Below, one piece after another: positions 35,441 through 47,915 of a DNA stretch of 64,000 nt (position 1 is the stretch's first letter; each line of letters opens with the position of its first letter). A program made the translations under genes and the position numbers. The DNA lies in the NCBI GenBank assembly GCA_019722365.1, contig JADFUC010002415.1:417641-481640 (forward strand), written 5' to 3'. The stretch is from Lithospermum erythrorhizon. Lineage: Eukaryota > Streptophyta > Magnoliopsida > Boraginales > Boraginaceae. The notes beneath the pieces were generated by a model, which saw nothing but the letters and a program-made list of their open reading frames with translations, was not told where the DNA came from and did no database searches.

Positions 35441-38400
35441 GCTGCCATTTAACGATAAATGTGCCTCAATACATTTGTCCAAGCTCACAGTTCTTTTAAC
35501 CGTTTTGCAACTACCATTATTTTGTCATCAGTGGAAACGAAGCCGAAGAGCAAATTGTCCATAGTTTATGGAAATACTCATAGAGGCCATTTTGAACTTG
35601 CTTTAGCATTACAGGACAAGAAAGAGAATAGGCATAACACAGATATCACAAGATAAACTACTATTAGAGTCTTTAACAGTTTGTTTAGCAAGGCTCTTGA
35701 AAGAAACATATGGACCCAAATTTTATTTATAACTTATAAATATTTAGGTAAAAGGCAGTCATTTTCTTGTTAGATGATTACTATGTTCTGTATGCCAAAA
35801 CAATCATCAAAGAATTATTTAAAATATGTTGTCTGTAACCAACACAAATAATTGAATTGAAGAAAGACATGGGGAATTCATTTTGTTCCCCATGTTGTTG
35901 AAGGTTTTTTTGTGTTTGTCTCAAGGCAAACTCCAGGCTGATTTGGCTGAACAATTTCATTGTTACACCTTATTCTTTACCATTCTTTGGCATTTGACAC
36001 AAAAGTGCATGAGAAAAAGGCAAAAAAAAGGGGTTGTTTAAATTTTTCTTTAATATGGAATATGTTTAGTCATTCTCTTTTGGGAAATTCTTTTATGTCC
36101 ATACTTTATGATGCGTTAGGATTAGAATTCATCAAGATGAGATCAGATGTTAAAACATAATTTAGATAAGAATTGATTAGGTGAATCGAGGTTAATGAGG
36201 ATTAATGAAGATAAGTCGATTAATCTTCAATAACAATCATATACGTGATGAATAACTAAAACCATCATGAACCTGATACTTCGTATCCTAAATTCATCAC
36301 AGTTCTCCCCATTTCGAGCATATGAGAATCTAAGAAGCTGTACTATGAGGGTTATTGTGTTTTTCTATGAAAAAATATCATTTATGCATTGTCCACCTAT
36401 TGAACTCGAAGCTTTTATTTTGTAGATAAAATATCTGTGAACAATTCAATATCATTAACTGTCTCATTGTTCTTGTTTCACTTGGAAACCCCATGCATAC
36501 GTCGCAATAGAGAGTATCCTAAGACCATATGAATTCACATCGAGATCTTATTTTGTCACAAGCATTAAAAAAAATTAGATTAACTAACATGAAAAATTAT
36601 TAGAAATTCATACATAAACGAGGATTCTCTACCTCCAAATCACAAAATACTCCTCTTCTATATTTATCATTGTAGTTTGACATACAAAATCAAATTTTCC
36701 ATTTCATTATTTACATATCATTCAAAATCAAATTATAGATTAAATGAATTTAGAAGACTCGTATATGAAGACTTCTAACAAAATATCTAAAAATTGTTTA
36801 GGGTTTCAAATTATATATGATAGACACAATATATTTTGTGGAGAATCTAACTTAAAATCTTGTTTTAGGACTCAATATTACATTTAAATTTTTTTTCCTC
36901 ACAATTTAAGGAGGGCATATGATTGTTTGCCGGCTATATATGCTATATACAATACCGATTACTAATCAACCTTTGAATTTAAAGTAATAACACTTGGACA
37001 ATGCAATAAAGAACATATCAATGCATTATATGATTATATATATTTTGTATGAATTGATAGTATTACAGCCTACCATCTTATGCCCTATTTGTCATTTAGT
37101 AAATGTGGAATATAACATTCTCGGAGAGTTTGCTTGGTTGGTATCTACGTAAATAGCATGTATTCGGCTACATGTTACAATGCAATCAGCATTTAATAAA
37201 GTTATTTATTGATTCTCATTGTTCTAGTTCATCAATTACGGGCGGTTCTATATACCTTTTCTTGCAAAGAACAAATCACATAGTGTTTGATCTATGAAAC
37301 AAAAAATTGTAGATTATAGATACTATCATTTAAAATATGTTCAGCTATGCCTAGGTTCAAGATATTCCTCCACCCTTCAAATGAGTTTTTATATCATCCA
37401 AAGCAGTAGTGTAATCTTTGGATATGCCCTAATGTAACTGATGCTGGGCAGGTTGAATGACTTGTTACCCGATTCGGTTGCCAGGTCGGCATCATACATT
37501 TGGAAAGTACTCGACCGAGCTGGCGAGACAAGAGAATTTGTTCAGTTTTCAACAATTTTATCTTTTAGCATGTTGTGCAGAGAATCTATAATAGGCTGGT
37601 CTCGAGGCTACTATAGCTCAATAACTACAAGCAAGATTGCTCTATTTCGTTAAGTTTCACGAAAACTTAACGAGCCGAATAAGAATATGTAACTATGGTC
37701 TATATCCTATATAAAACACGCTATGAAAATCGAAACCTTACACCAATTTCTAGTTTTTCAATTTTCTCTTCACAAACTATTCGACACTCCTTATTTAACA
37801 AGTACATCTATATATCAATTGTCATTTTGATCACAAAAAAATCTTTTTCTCTCTGGGGTTCAATACTTGTTCAACCATGCAAGTGATAGTGTATACAAGA
37901 TGATTGGAAGACTCTGTAACATACAGATAACAAAGAACAATGTTTTTGCGTCGTCTGATTACTACTGTTTTCTAGTACGAGTTAGACGTTTCATAGGAAA
38001 GAGATAGTGTACTGTTAATATGCCCACAAATGGCAGTCAACAAGAAGCATGATTCAATGGTTGGTGACAGATTGTATCAGGTTAATTTTTTTGTTTCTTG
38101 GTCATGTTGGGAACAGAAATAATACAGAACAAACTAAAATAGCATGCATCAAGAAATGAATCAATGAATATGATTCTTCAGAAATGGTTGAATAACACAA
38201 TTCTGCTCTACATCGGTCATTTATCTGCCAAACATCCTTCTGAAAATACCGTTCTGAGTGCTCTTTAGATGCATTGAGGAGCGAGCGATATAATAGCGAT
38301 ATATCGGCATCCATTCATGCAGTGCAATATACATGTGTAATCACAGACAGACTGATAATTGGCTCAGAAGTAAATAACGAGATCTTTTATACGGGTTACA

Positions 38401-39157
38401 CTTGAGTGCATTCGTGTTGTTCTTTATGAAATCATTGAAAGAACTGCAATGATTGTTCTAATCTTATGTTGAACTTACCGATTGAATAGTAACTTTTATA
38501 ATTTAGTATTCTCCAGCAAATCTACACTCAGATTTAAAATTTAAATGATATCTGAGATGATGATCTCTGAATCAGTGAAGCAATTGAATTTGGAACAAAA
38601 TGAATTTAGAGAGAGAAATTAAATTTTTATGGATAATAAGAAAGTTGTGGCGCAAGCCGCCTTTATTAGTGAGGCCGCCAGTGATCGGGCCGTCGCCAGG
38701 GGCCCGATTCTCGATAATGATCAAACCTGAGACTCTATTTCTGAGCGGCTATATGGCGGCCTCCATTTTGCATATGAGACACATAAGGACGCCGAGGTAC
38801 CGATAGGTACAGACCGACTCCATTTGTGCGTGAGACACCCAGTACCGTTAGATCCAATCACTTAAATACCGAAGCAGCTTGAAAATATGTACAACTCAAC
38901 AAGATTCTCTAGTAATAAAATAAAGCTCTCATGGAAAATATGCAATCGAACGTGACCACTGATCACTAGTGCAGAATTTTTTGAAGCTTTTGGAACTACG
39001 TCCAAGTTACATGTCCATCTCCTCCTTACCATCTAATGATAGATAATAGCGGTGACATTGATACCACCTAATGATAGATAATAGCGGTGACATTGATTAA
39101 TGTTCATGTAGATTAAGTAGTTCCAGTTTCAGGGTGACACAAGCAGTAACATGTTAC
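35441..39157. other. Intergenic; no gene recognised
   Basis: Open frames at 37441-37653 (+) and 38102-38314 (-) show no family resemblance I can name. The second contains KEHSERYFQKDVWQINDRCR, which is not low-complexity and could be an exon, perhaps a 3' exon of the ABC1K gene, but I cannot support it. The ABC1K 3' end should lie in this interval. A tandem duplication is at 39029-39098. Confidence 0.4.
39029..39098. repeat. 35-bp tandem duplication
   Basis: Two adjacent, almost identical copies containing CTAATGATAGATAATAGCGG then TGACATTGAT. It lies directly 3' of the last recognised ABC1K exon, on the intron side. Confidence 0.9.
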
Positions 39158-42100
39158 CTCTCAGTCTGCCGGCTAGGTACAAAGCTTCTTCAGCAATAGG
39201 TCTCCACTGGTCAGCGCATGAAAAATTGATTCCTAATCCAACGCTTAGGCCTCTTAATAGGTGTACTGTGCGAAGAACAGAGAATAATTCCTCTGGAAAA
39301 GCCTATCAAAAAATTACCAATATACTTTACTCAATAGTCTGAGATTTAAAGCAACATGATCTTCACATAATTATGGACGTTAATGAGGGAATAAAAATTG
39401 TATATTCTGCTGTGTATTTCTACTATTCTATTTCAGGTACCTTATAACATGTCTTGATTTGTTTTCCATTAATCTAAAAAATAAAAAGAAAAAACGTGTA
39501 GCGTAATCTTATGAGTGTAACAAAGAATGTCTCACAGTGTAACAGAAGATCCGGACTCCGTTAATGACATTTGCAAGGGCTTCTAAATAAGATGGATTAA
39601 GAAACAGACTTGGCAGTTGATTGTGCATGTGACACTTAAATCATTTGAAATAAAAATTTCAAAATATTTCTAGACATAAATGTGAGTTTAGAGTGGATGA
39701 TTAGGAAAATAAATAGAAATTGTCTTAATAGAATCATAATCCAAGTAGATACATGGCAGACATAAGGTGGGAGGGAGGGGGATTATAAACACAATTACAA
39801 TAAGATAAATCAGACCTATATGATATGTAAGGAAAACACAAGCAGTATCCATTATGAAAGACCCTTGCTTCAATTTATGGAGAGTAAGGTTATTGAGGAT
39901 CGACACAAAGGTGTTACTGAGCTAAAAGCGGTACCACGACTAAAAATTTCATATTGGTTACCTATAGATTTTGATCCGATGTGTGTACGAGCAAGGGCGA
40001 TGCTACAGAAGAAATATCCACAGTCCCAATTAATTAGTGGGTCCAATTAAAATTTAATTCTGTGGAGATACGGCATCTCTCACAGTGAGATGCGGAGAGA
40101 TTAAAAAGTTAGCAATCGTGTTGATTTTCTAGGATCATAAAAGCGGAAGGCGGAGCAATAATGCTTGATAAGGAAAAGAGTATTTAGAGGGAAATGAAGA
40201 GTTCTTTAAGCGTGCTCGCCCAGAGCCCGGCAATTCGTGATTATCATCTAGGCCACATCAAAGGAGGAAAGAGGGGCGAGGACGAGGAAGAGGTTTTGGT
40301 CGGAGTTCTCGGCTCACGGCGGGTTTGGGCAGGAAGAACTCAAAGGATGGTCGGGAAGCTGAGGAAGCTATCATACATTTGAAAGTTCGCGGATCTTTGA
40401 CGAGGCACACAGCTTTTCAATCTTAGGGTTCAGCCAATTTGTTCTTGTTTTGTCTTTAATTTTGTTAGTAATACAGGGGTTCATTACAAAAATAATTATG
40501 TATTGTTCGTGATTTATAAACTATGCAAAAAAAAAAAAACAAGCGAATCTCAGCAATTGATATTGTTCTATAGGTAACTGGCAGTCTAGCAGATATAGAC
40601 TACAAAGTACAAACTGTTCTAAAGCTGTATTATTGATTGATGAACTTCATGATTCCATACACCTGTAGATAGGATATAACACTCTTATTGGATTCTTTAA
40701 GATACCTGAACAGCAATCTTTTTTATCGAAGATCCTTCAGAGAAAGGTTGCAACATTGTTACACCGTCTGGTAGTTTTGTGTCAAACATTGTCTTTGCCA
40801 GTTTAAGCATTTCTTTTAGCTCATTGTCACATTTGGTGATTGTTTCAATCCCTAGTTCCCTAGAAAACATAAACATGAGTCTGAAAAGTTAGGATATTAC
40901 TTGGTTCTCTGTTGTTGGACATTACTTCTATTTCTTTTTTGCTTTAGTGTTGAGGTCTGCATGTTTGAAATAAAGTAAAGAGGCTTATTTTTATCAACAT
41001 TTAAAATAAATTCTTGAAATAAGAAAATTATTATGAAAATATAGAACCTAGAAACGGATCGCTATAAACGTTCTCGAATATCATGATACCTGTAACTGCG
41101 CAATGTATAGGATCATTATCAGCCATAACAAGAACAAATTGGCATATCAGCGTCAAATTTTTCGAGCAAATCTTTGACTTGGCCATAATCAATCAATGCA
41201 GAAAGCCTACAAGGAGGAGGAACTATATTTCGTTTATAAGTAGTCTAGGAATTTTAAAAACCAAATTTAAACAAAACATCGTTGATCTGTACATTATGAA
41301 ATTCTCCAGCTGTATGCGATAAAACTAAATTTGCAATTATGATTATCAAGAAACATGGTAGCAAAAACAAATTACAGTTTACCTCAGAACCCCGACAAAT
41401 CAAAATATTTCCAGGATGAGGATCAGCGTGAAAGTATCCACTCTTCAGTATCATTTGTCCATATGCAAGAGTCAAACTCCTCAGGATGTTTCTCCATTTA
41501 AGAATAAAGAAAATCAAGGCAATGCATATTGAATCAATACAGATATTTTGAGAAATCTTACTACAGAAACAATGTCATGTGTACAGAATATTAAAGTAAC
41601 TATAAACTAATGTTGAGTATTCTCAAATGGCAATTTATTATATTTGAACTTCATAAGGATATTTTTAAGTTTGGACAAGAAAACAAAATTTTAATTGCAA
41701 CTAAATGCAACCATTGTATTATGCACAATCCTACTGAGGACACCAGTTGCAGAAGACATATGGTACAACCTAGAGGATGATAATCAATAGTGATATAATT
41801 CTACTGAAGAATTATAAAGGAAGCAGGAAAACTCATTGGAAGTTAATTATTTATAATTGCCTTGAGGTTTATTATTTCAGGTGAATGTCTTTATATCATT
41901 AAAACCGTACGTTTCTTGGCTTGTTCCAAAAACCCTTTGAATATGAAATAGAAATGCTCTAATGTAACAGACCCCCATGAGTTACGACTAGTATTATACA
42001 TGAGAATACTCAAATCAGAACAGGCATTCTGACTCAAGCGGGAAAGGTTTTAGTCATGGAGATCGCCTAACTCAAATCAAGAAGACTTGAGCTTCTGACT

Positions 42101-44545
42101 CTCAAGCGGGGAAAGGTTCATGGAGATCGCCTAATGTAACTTCTTATATTCTACGTACATGACACTAATAAAATACAGTAGATGAGAGAAACAGGTATAT
42201 AAAGAACAATGTAGAGGCTTCTAACAAGATTGCAAGGAAACTGATGAAGACTTGTAATAAAGGTCTGAACACATCAAGCTTGCTTGCAGCCATAGCCCCA
42301 ACTTTCACTGGGGTTTGCCTCTTTGCAATTTCATCTCCAAGCTTCAAAATAGGACCCATATTAATTATTGCGGACTCTACTTAACCAAAGAGTTCAAGTG
42401 AAAGTAATTATATTAGAGAAATACATATAACTTTCTTTCTTATGTAGTCAGGTTATCTGAATTGTGAAGAACCCCCCCACACACACACCACACACACACA
42501 CACCTTCCTATAAATGGAATGTAGATTTAGTAATCTACCGTGTGCAATCTCTGACGTTTTTCCCACCAAATGTGCAAGAGGAAATGGCATCACCGATCTT
42601 CAGAAAATTATGACGGGAGAAACATAATATGGACAACAATTGATAACTTGAACTCATGAATAGAATTATAACAGCTTCTCAACATCTTTTCGGCTCCTCA
42701 GAGAATATAGAAAATCACACTTTACCAGGAAAATTTCTAGATAGATTCAACCAAAAACTGTATTCATTTGCACAGCAACTGAAACAATAACCCCAATATG
42801 CATCTTAAACTATAGTCTTTAAGCTTATATTCAAAGTTAACCATTCAGAAGCTCAATAGAATTTTATTAATCGTATATATATATCAGTATGGACAGAAAG
42901 TGCAGAAGTTGTTGAGGTCATGATTGTGCACTGTAATCTATATGGTTACATAGTAAAGAATGCCACAAAAGAATTCAAGAAGGTTCCATGTTGACTTTCA
43001 TACAACAGCACTATTTGCCAACTCCTGAAGAGGATAGTTGAAATGGATGAAACTCCGACAATAAAGGTACTTCTGGTACACACCAAGAAGTTCTAGTGTT
43101 CTAAGAAGCAGGAGAAAAGTGTTTACAAGAAATATTAGTCGACATCTAGCAGAATGTCAGAGAAAGTCCCCTATGAAACCGAGATTTTACTAGCCTCTAA
43201 CAATCATGTGTATACCACTATACCTCATGTCTCATAAGCCAGGGAAATAATTAATTCCTATCAACAAAGAAAGAAGGTAAAATAGGGTAAATATGTTTTA
43301 ATAAATGTTAATGTCATCAAAATCTCATGGAGCAAGGCAAAGGACTTGCTACACTTTTGTAAGTCATAACCTTTACAATTTATGGTTATATGTGATCAAA
43401 CAGGGGCAAAGAAAAGGAAAAGAAAGCAGCAGACTCCAATTAATTAGAAGACATGAAAATAATGTTCCTTGGATCCTATTTAAAAATAATAATAAAAAAT
43501 GAATATAAACTCTCTTCGTCACCATATTTTGAATTACACGGGGTACAAAGACCAGGGGCTTCTTGTTGTTTTCGTATAAAAAACGTCGAATTCTTTTCAT
43601 TGCATCAGCCTCCCTCATAAAGTCAAATTCGTATCCGATCTTAAGGGACAAGCGAGAAGAGTGTCAATAAATAGATTGAGAATCTAGATGCCTTCCAAAG
43701 TGGCACCACTCTTAAGTTCATCAAAATCAGCTAATATAAGGCTATAGTCTGTACAGCTTAAAGTATGCACTCAATTAACATAAATGAATAAATGCCTTGA
43801 GGATAATTTAAATAGGCCAAGACCTAGAATGATCAGATTACTTCTACTGCATCAGAATGTGATGCGGGTTTGAGTTTTCGAAGCTAAAGAAGGAACAATG
43901 GGATGTTCAAAAAAGTACAACGACAAATTTAATACGCACCTGCTTCTCCATTTCCTTAGTTACGGAGTAAAGATCAAATTTGATATCTGTCTTTTGCATG
44001 AATAAGGCAAAAGCTTGCAAGTTTCGAATATCTGTCATCATCAGGTTCTGAACCCCTGGATGTTGAACCTGTACTATATACACATATTACAATCTTTTAC
44101 CAAATGTGGAGGTCTAGTTTTGACTGTATCCATATTTTCACCCTTGAGTCTTGCTCGGTGCAAATACATTTTATGAAGTGACAGTAACTTGTTAGACTAC
44201 TTCCACAATAAGAAACACCAAAAGAAAAACTGTGACAGAAGATTCCAACTTAACTATAATATTCTTTCCTTCCATTTAATTGTAGGGGGAGGGGTGATAA
44301 TAGAAAGAAAGACAACATATAGAGTTTAACTAAAATGTTACCAAAAGAACAGTAGCTCAGTCAATACTAACATTCATAACAGACTAAAATTTAGCATTGA
44401 AGCCCACGGGTAGGCCCCTAATGGGAATGTTTTCATAATGCTCTTTTATTGTTTCCGTATCATAAGGGTCAGAAGGTTGTTGATCGCATAATGTAACAAG
44501 CCTTCTAACCCAAGCAGCATCAGGTTTCCCAATAATCTGAGCAAC
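39158..44545 (-). CDS. ABC1/UbiB-family atypical kinase (AARF-domain), partial, some exons disrupted
   Basis: ABC1K proteins are atypical kinases of plastids and mitochondria, tied to prenylquinone metabolism. Exons on the minus strand: 44545 to ~44410 (VAQIIGKP, WVRRLVTLCDQQP; end frame-broken); 44068-43940 (VQHPGVQNLMMTDIRNLQAF...MEKQ); 43639-43511 (IGYEFDFMREADAMKRIRRF...); ~42370-42250 (GPILKLGDEIAKR, then degraded); 41491-41383 (YGQMILKSGYFHADPHPGNI, the catalytic loop, LICRGSE); ~41215-41090 (ALIDYGQVKDL, the DFG-like metal site, then frame-broken); 40859-40706 (ELGIETITKCDNELKEML...SSIKKIAVQ); 39302-39158 (AFPEELFSVLRTVHLLRGLS...ALYLAGRLR). Clean exons join in phase (AVQ+AFPEEL) with GT-AG sites. 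The N-terminal exons and transit peptide are not found, and copia gag remnants lie upstream. The C-terminus past 39158 is also not found. Subclade not assigned. Confidence 0.88.
42028..42134. repeat. ~67-bp tandem duplication in ABC1K intron
   Basis: The segment CTGACTCAAGCGGGAAAGG...CATGGAGATCGCCTAA recurs as CTGACTCTCAAGCGGGGAAAGG...CATGGAGATCGCCTAA 67 bp later, with a few indels, inside an intron. Confidence 0.8.
42475..42503. repeat. (CA)n microsatellite
   Basis: CACACA repeats with one CC interruption, preceded by a C8 run, in an ABC1K intron. Confidence 0.85.
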
Positions 44546-45349
44546 CTATATATAATATAACAGTCAAATCACTTTAATCTATCATCAACAGGCAATTGTT
44601 CTCGTTCAGTTGAAGGTATTCTAGATCCAATCTTCCAAGTTGAAAGAATAAAATTAGCAACAAAAATATCCAATCACGAATTCACCATAAGATAAAGTAA
44701 TAATTCCTTGCAAAACAACTTTTGACACGAACAGCAGGATCCATTTGGATACATACTCACTAGTACTACCTGGTAACTTCATCATGGGCCAAAAGGCCTG
44801 CAAAGTCCTAACTTGTTGAAATACAAGTTAAATTAATTAACCTTTGATAGTCTCGAAAGTCAAATATTTAAAGGTTTGCTGGTCCCCAGACTCGGGGAAT
44901 CGTTCGTCTTTCTCCTTGTGAGCGAAGCGTATGTCGTACTAACATATCCGCCCTTGATGACTTGATCGGCAATTTGGTGACAATGATAGTGCTTAATTGT
45001 AGGATTAGTTATATTTAGTCATACTACGATTACCTTAATATGTAATTATAAAAAAAATAGCAATAATTCAAAAACAATTACACTATTTAAAAATAATGTA
45101 TACATGCATTATGTTCAAATGATTCACTACCGGAAATGACAGCTATCTGGCGTCAAATAGTATTTTTATGAAATGATAATTTTCTTGGCCATCACTTTCT
45201 AACTAGTGCACTTACAAATAGGGGATGGCAAAATAGTCATTCTTCCTTATTCTTTCCTTTACACTACTGTGGTCTTTGCATATTTCGACAAATATGAGTG
45301 TACGAACGATGTCTAATACCCATTATTCGAATGGTATTGGTTCCATTCT
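44546..45349. other. Upstream of the first recognised ABC1K exon
   Basis: The missing 5' exons of the ABC1 kinase should lie at or beyond here, but I recognise none. The sequence is AT-rich with no long frame. Confidence 0.4.
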
Positions 45350-45770
45350 TTCGCTACATCCAAATACTTCTTACAGTTCCGTTTCTAGTGTCCCATAACC
45401 CCACAATGATGACATTTATCGACAACCTTTGATGCATGAGGTTGCCTTGGATTTGGCTTATAAGCCTCCATGTTAAGCTTTCTTTTTCTTGTTACGTAAC
45501 CGTTAGAGCAGAGTTAGTAACTACCCTTCTTGAGGTTCTGCTCAAGATTGGTGATCATACCATGCAGTTCCGATAATGACTTGATGCTTGGTAAGTTCAT
45601 CACAAAGTTGCTGAGCAGGTCGACTGACGACTAGGATGATGTTTACTTCCAGCTCCCTTGATATAGGCGAGGCAGTGGAGTCAAGCATATCCACTAGTCC
45701 ATTGCCTTGACTTACAATCAATGGTGCACACAAACAGTGTAATTACTCTCATTCGTGCCCGCTTCTGGGT
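45350..45770 (-). mobile_element. Ty1-copia gag remnant with zinc knuckle
   Basis: The minus strand reads IKSLSELHGMITNLEQNLKK, a typical end of copia gag (~45590-45530), then a short basic region (KLNMEAYKPNPRQPH), then CHHCGVMGH, a stop, and KRNC. This is a CCHC zinc knuckle with one stop. Upstream in the same strand, PISRELEVNIIL matches the gag core. No pol is attached. Confidence 0.75.
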
Positions 45771-46929
45771 CTTTTCCAGTTTGCGTCGTCTTGTAAGAAT
45801 CTTGACATTTTGAATTAAATCTGAAGATTAAGCTACATGTTCGCCCGGCATTAGGCATTGGACATCAGTAGCATCCTCCTTAGTAGCATACGTCCTTATG
45901 ATGTTGGTAAGAAAGCAGGCTACTCAGAACCTGCCTTCTTCAGGTTCACAGGAAGAAACTTCTAGTTATGCGTATTATTGATTCTTTCAGGCAGGAACTA
46001 TTCTCAAGTTCCCTGGCAATCTAGAAAATTTATGACGTTCAGTTTGCATTTGCCATGCAGATCGGAAGTTTTTCACCATTTGTTGCATCAGAAGCTTTCT
46101 GCATGAGACGCCACTCTTCTGGTAACCGGAGGGGAGCTACAAATCAATCGAAATGATAATCACAGTGACAGAGGAGAACTGGAATGCAAACGGCAAAACC
46201 ACGAAACACACCACAGCCCAAAGCCGTGACCAAGCAGAAAAATTGAAGCCAAGATTGGACCGGTTGCCGAGGAGCCGAGCAGACAGCGCATGGAGCTCAC
46301 ATTCACATCCATCTTATCGGTCTCAAAATGGTTCATTGCGCTCAAATGCATCAATAAAGGCATCATGTTGGCATATGGACATAGCATGAGAGCAAATGGA
46401 GCGTCTTTGAGCCTAATGTTCAAAATTCTATTTTGGATCACATATATAAACTAGCAAACGTGCTCCGATCACAGGGAGCATAATGCTTTTAGAGATTAGA
46501 ACAGTATTTTTCTTGATCATTTGGATCAAATTGTAGTAACTATTTGGCAGACACCCACTTTTCAGTACTTAAATGTCTCATTTTTCTTCTCTTTTGTCTT
46601 ATTGATAATTAAATTTTTTTGTTGTAGGAAATACTTCCTAGATGAAATGCCATACTCTATATGGACTGGAATTTTCTATGAGTAAAACTTTTTTATAGTA
46701 GTAGTTAAAACGTCTTGACACTCATGCTCCCATAAATTTTGAAGGATTTTTTAATGAAGCAGTTAAAGCTGGAGTTGATAAAAATGGCATTAATAAACTT
46801 GAGGCATTGGGTCAGTATGCTGATAAACAGTCGAGCTTTGCTTGTAGAGGACGAAGTTCGTTATTGTAGTCCCCAGCAAAACTTGATCAGGTGACACCAT
46901 TAGCGTATGTCCTTAACTAAGCCTTAGGA
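45771..46929. other. Region between two gag remnants
   Basis: No recognised coding sequence. A 93-codon minus-strand frame at 46160-46441 (starting MIQNRILNIRLKDAPFAL) has no family resemblance I can name and overlaps an equally long plus-strand frame, so neither is called. Confidence 0.4.
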
Positions 46930-47340
46930 CCAAATCTGGACAGGCGCCATTTCAGTGGTTGAGAGGCTTTGGGTTGATGTTGTGCGCTTTTCGAATCTTG
47001 AGGAGTGCCTTTCGGCTGGTATTAATCATATAAATACGGCTCAAATATGAGAAACATGGGCTGCATGTTAAAGTTAAATCCTGAGAAGTTGTACTTAGGT
47101 CAGACAACGACTTAAGGATGATGTCTGCTGCAGGCTCCATGAGATAAATTGGTAGAGGTAAAGTCAACCTATCGGCCCAACCTATCATCTTTATGGCATA
47201 GAGACTTCATGAGAACATTCTAGATTTTGACACAATCAATGAGGGCTTTCAACGATGTATCTACCATTCGTCTTAGTTTCACCAGTGCTTTTCTAGTTCT
47301 GTCACGTCTTGTAGCTGACATTTGAATTGAATTTGAAGAT
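46930..47340 (-). mobile_element. Second copia gag remnant
   Basis: The minus-strand frame contains MIGWADRLTLPLPIYLMEPA followed by ADIILKSLSD, equivalent to the gag core of the neighbouring remnant (RELEVNIIL). FNMQPM-like sequence follows in another frame. Both remnants share orientation and are ~1.5 kb apart, suggesting two insertions or one broken and duplicated element. Confidence 0.65.
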
Positions 47341-47497
47341 TGACTTCCGTATTTGCCAGTAGGGATCTGACAAAATACAAATCGAACCGAACCTACGAGC
47401 CGAACGAAAATAACCGAAATTGGAGGAGCAGGTTGGGCAGACAGTTTTAGGTTCGAAATAAATAACGATTGAGTTATTAATTAAAAAAATTAAATAA

Positions 47498-47499
<2 letters not shown>

Positions 47500-47538
<39 letters not shown>
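47500..47538. repeat. (TA)n microsatellite
   Basis: About 18 TA dinucleotides following an AAATAAATAAA stretch. Confidence 0.9.
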
Positions 47539-47539
<1 letters not shown>

Positions 47540-47589
47540 TCTCAAACTCCAAAACTCAAAAGTCTAAAATACTAATTTATACTATATAT

Positions 47590-47915
47590 AATGCGAAAAG
47601 ATTGGATTGGCGGTTACAAAAGTGAATTCAAATTAATGTATTTCTTATTTTACCCTTCGATAATTTTTTTATTTTAATTTTCATAGTAAACTTCTTCGTG
47701 GTATGTAGCTATGAATAAATTACTGTAAATTACTATTATAAATATCTACTCGTAATACTCCGTAATTATCAAGAGAAAATAAAGTTGTTTCGCGTCATAC
47801 ATCTTTTATTTTCTCATGATAACTTCAATGCCTTTTTTAGATTTTTTTTAAATTTATTTCTTTTTCATTATAATTTTATTATAAAAATAATAAAATAATT
47901 TCGCAGCGATCGATC
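47590..47915 (-). repeat. Dispersed ~290-bp repeat, copy 3 (inverted)
   Basis: On the minus strand it reads AAATTATTTTATTATTTTTA, TAATAAAATTATAATGAAAA, GATAATTACGGAGTATTACG, GAAGAAGTTTACTATGAAAA, then TTAAAATAAAAAAATTATCG and AGGGTAAAATAAGAAATAC. The order matches copies 1 and 2, 33 kb away, in the opposite orientation. It joins the two parts that are separated in copy 1, so it is probably the most complete copy. Confidence 0.7.

Noticed and set aside
35239..35448. Minus-strand frame starting MAALVEFSYGCHG
   Set aside because: Another frame of the same stretch (SYLDLYLKD..., then MEMKLVQLLTLVAEA) leads into the GRAS LHRI region and explains it better.
46160..46441. Overlapping plus and minus open frames of ~80-93 codons
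   Set aside because: Neither has a recognised domain, and each is the shadow of the other. It probably belongs to decayed retroelement sequence.
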